A stretch of DNA of 64,000 bases from Megalonaias nervosa (lineage: Eukaryota; Mollusca; Bivalvia; Unionida; Unionidae): NCBI GenBank assembly GCA_016617855.1, contig JAECUM010011142.1:18696-82695 (forward strand). The letters are read 5' to 3'. A model generated the notes under the pieces. That model did not search any database. It worked only from the letters and a program-made list of their open reading frames with translations, and was not told where the DNA came from. How positions within the stretch are numbered: the stretch's first letter is position 1; every line of letters starts with the position of its first letter. A program made the translations under genes and the position numbers. Positions 62,914-64,000 of the stretch are shown here, piece by piece.

Positions 62914-63919
62914 GAAGTTGTTCAGTAAAACCCCCATGTTGATAAGACCATCCATTTAAGAAGAGTAGTGATAACAATATTTTCAAGATGTCCACTGTGG
63001 TGGGCATGCTGGACATCACAGTGACACAATCTTCATTCTGGACTAACTATACATCACAAGAAATCTTCTGGTGAAAAAATCATGGCAATTTTAGTTTTGA
63101 TTCAGGAGGATTAACAATAAAAGATTTTCAAGATGGCCACTGTGGCAGCCCTATTGGGCATCTGATCAACACAACTTTGATTTAGGACCAAGCAGACATA
63201 ATAACAAGTCTTGTGGTGAAAATGCCATGGCAATATTACATTTTGTTCAAGAGAAGTAACAATAACAAGATTTTCCAATATGGCTACTGTGATGGTCAAA
63301 CTGGACATAAGATCAGCCACATTTTCATTTAAGACCAACTTGACATTTATAAGTCTTTTAGTGGAAAATTGACATGGCCAACCATTCAGGAGGAGTAGTG
63401 ATAACATGTTCAAGACAGCCATGCAGGTGGCCATATTTGGCCATCAGATCTGCACCATTTTCACTTAGGACCAATTAGACATCATAAGAAGTCTAATGGT
63501 TAAAATTTCATGTCAACATAATTTTCAATTCAGGAGGAATAACAACGTTTTCCGACATGACTACTTTGTATGCCATATTTGATGCCCGCGTGGAACCATT
63601 TGCATTCAAGATCAGCTAGACCAAGTGTGTTTTAAGTTTCATGCCTATCCTCCAAGTAGTTTAGGAGGAATAGCGATAAAGTCTGTAATATTGTGCATTA
63701 CTGAATAAAGTGAATTATTATCAAATGTTATATACCATATTTTCATGAACAATTCATTAACAAAACGATTAAAAAATTTTCCATAAAGAGATTGTCTAGA
63801 GATATGAAGGTCATAATATTGTTTTGGAAAACTCTGTCTTGCTTGGAGTGTGTAACTTAATAACTTACACCTATATGGATAATCTTACAATCAATCTCAA
63901 TAACTTAAAGTTGAGACCA

Positions 63920-63923
<4 letters not shown>

Positions 63924-63994
<71 letters not shown>
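63924..63994. repeat. (AT)n microsatellite at the window edge
   Basis: About 35 uninterrupted AT units followed by aaaaaa at the end; may mark an assembly-difficult spot. Confidence 0.95.

Positions 63995-64000
<6 letters not shown>

Larger units (their letters stand above)
60637..63690 (-). repeat. Satellite F element, inverted, split by an insertion
   Basis: On the - strand the element starts near 63690 with the head 'ctcctaaactacttggagga' and 'taggcatgaaacttaaaaca', has F units (about 63680-62916 and 61256-60780), and ends in the tail 'agggactcttgtttgt' at 60637. Both head and tail match the + strand copies at 37425 and 34790-34920. Without the 61257-62913 insertion it would be about 1.4 kb. 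Confidence 0.8.

Noticed and set aside
56390..64000. Search for the upstream COQ7 exons on the - strand
   Set aside because: No segment encoding the first di-iron half or the GKE/AMACT-like helix with proper splice borders was seen; the exons are probably outside the window, though a diverged short exon could have been missed.

Overview
This AT-rich window has introns, dispersed SINEs and MITEs, DIRS-like and non-LTR retroelement debris, and long degenerate arrays with a repeat period of roughly 120-165 bp. It is animal nuclear DNA. The repeat style and the invertebrate-like enzyme sequences suggest a lophotrochozoan, most likely a bivalve mollusc; that assignment is an inference. There are no operons, CRISPR arrays or prokaryotic features.

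Two conserved genes can be rebuilt from exons with matching phases and GT/AG borders. The first is PCYT2 (ethanolamine-phosphate cytidylyltransferase) on the + strand. Ten exons lie between 1260 and 39372; they cover the end of the first cytidylyltransferase domain, the linker, the whole second domain and the stop codon. The 5' exons lie before base 1. The second is COQ7 (demethoxyubiquinone hydroxylase) on the - strand. Its last three exons lie at 56389-56335, 54765-54697 and 52128-52051; the earlier exons were not found up to base 64000. The two genes converge, with about 12.7 kb between their stop codons. PCYT2 makes CDP-ethanolamine for phosphatidylethanolamine synthesis, and COQ7 acts late in ubiquinone synthesis. 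I see no functional coupling beyond adjacency.

Layout: 1-8.1 kb, PCYT2 intron with a SINE, a satellite array and a DIRS-like reverse transcriptase remnant; 8.2-15.8 kb, intron with a MITE, a 1.18-kb inverted-repeat element and satellite arrays; 15.9-20.2 kb, intron with a nearly intact pogo-like transposon (TA duplication, 1.97 kb); 20.4-26.9 kb, intron with a second DIRS-like remnant (gag, RNase H and possibly recombinase parts); 27-39.4 kb, remaining PCYT2 exons among MITEs, SINEs, an antisense pseudogene of an uncharacterised transposon-like protein family and two arrays of satellite F; 39.4-52 kb, intergenic with a Tc1-like pseudogene, a 166-bp hAT MITE with a perfect 8-bp target duplication, a long satellite array and a 1.25-kb inverted-repeat element; 52-56.4 kb, COQ7 exons with an inverted SINE pair in the last intron; 56.4-64 kb, probably COQ7 intron, with a non-LTR reverse transcriptase remnant, a 25-bp minisatellite and an inverted satellite-F element split by a hAT-like insertion.

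The observations most worth following up are: a six-copy palindromic MITE whose ends resemble those of the resident pogo element; a satellite-F element with repeatable head and tail sequences around a tandem core; and a shared core motif suggesting that several satellite families have one origin. I found no convincing new defence or metabolic system.
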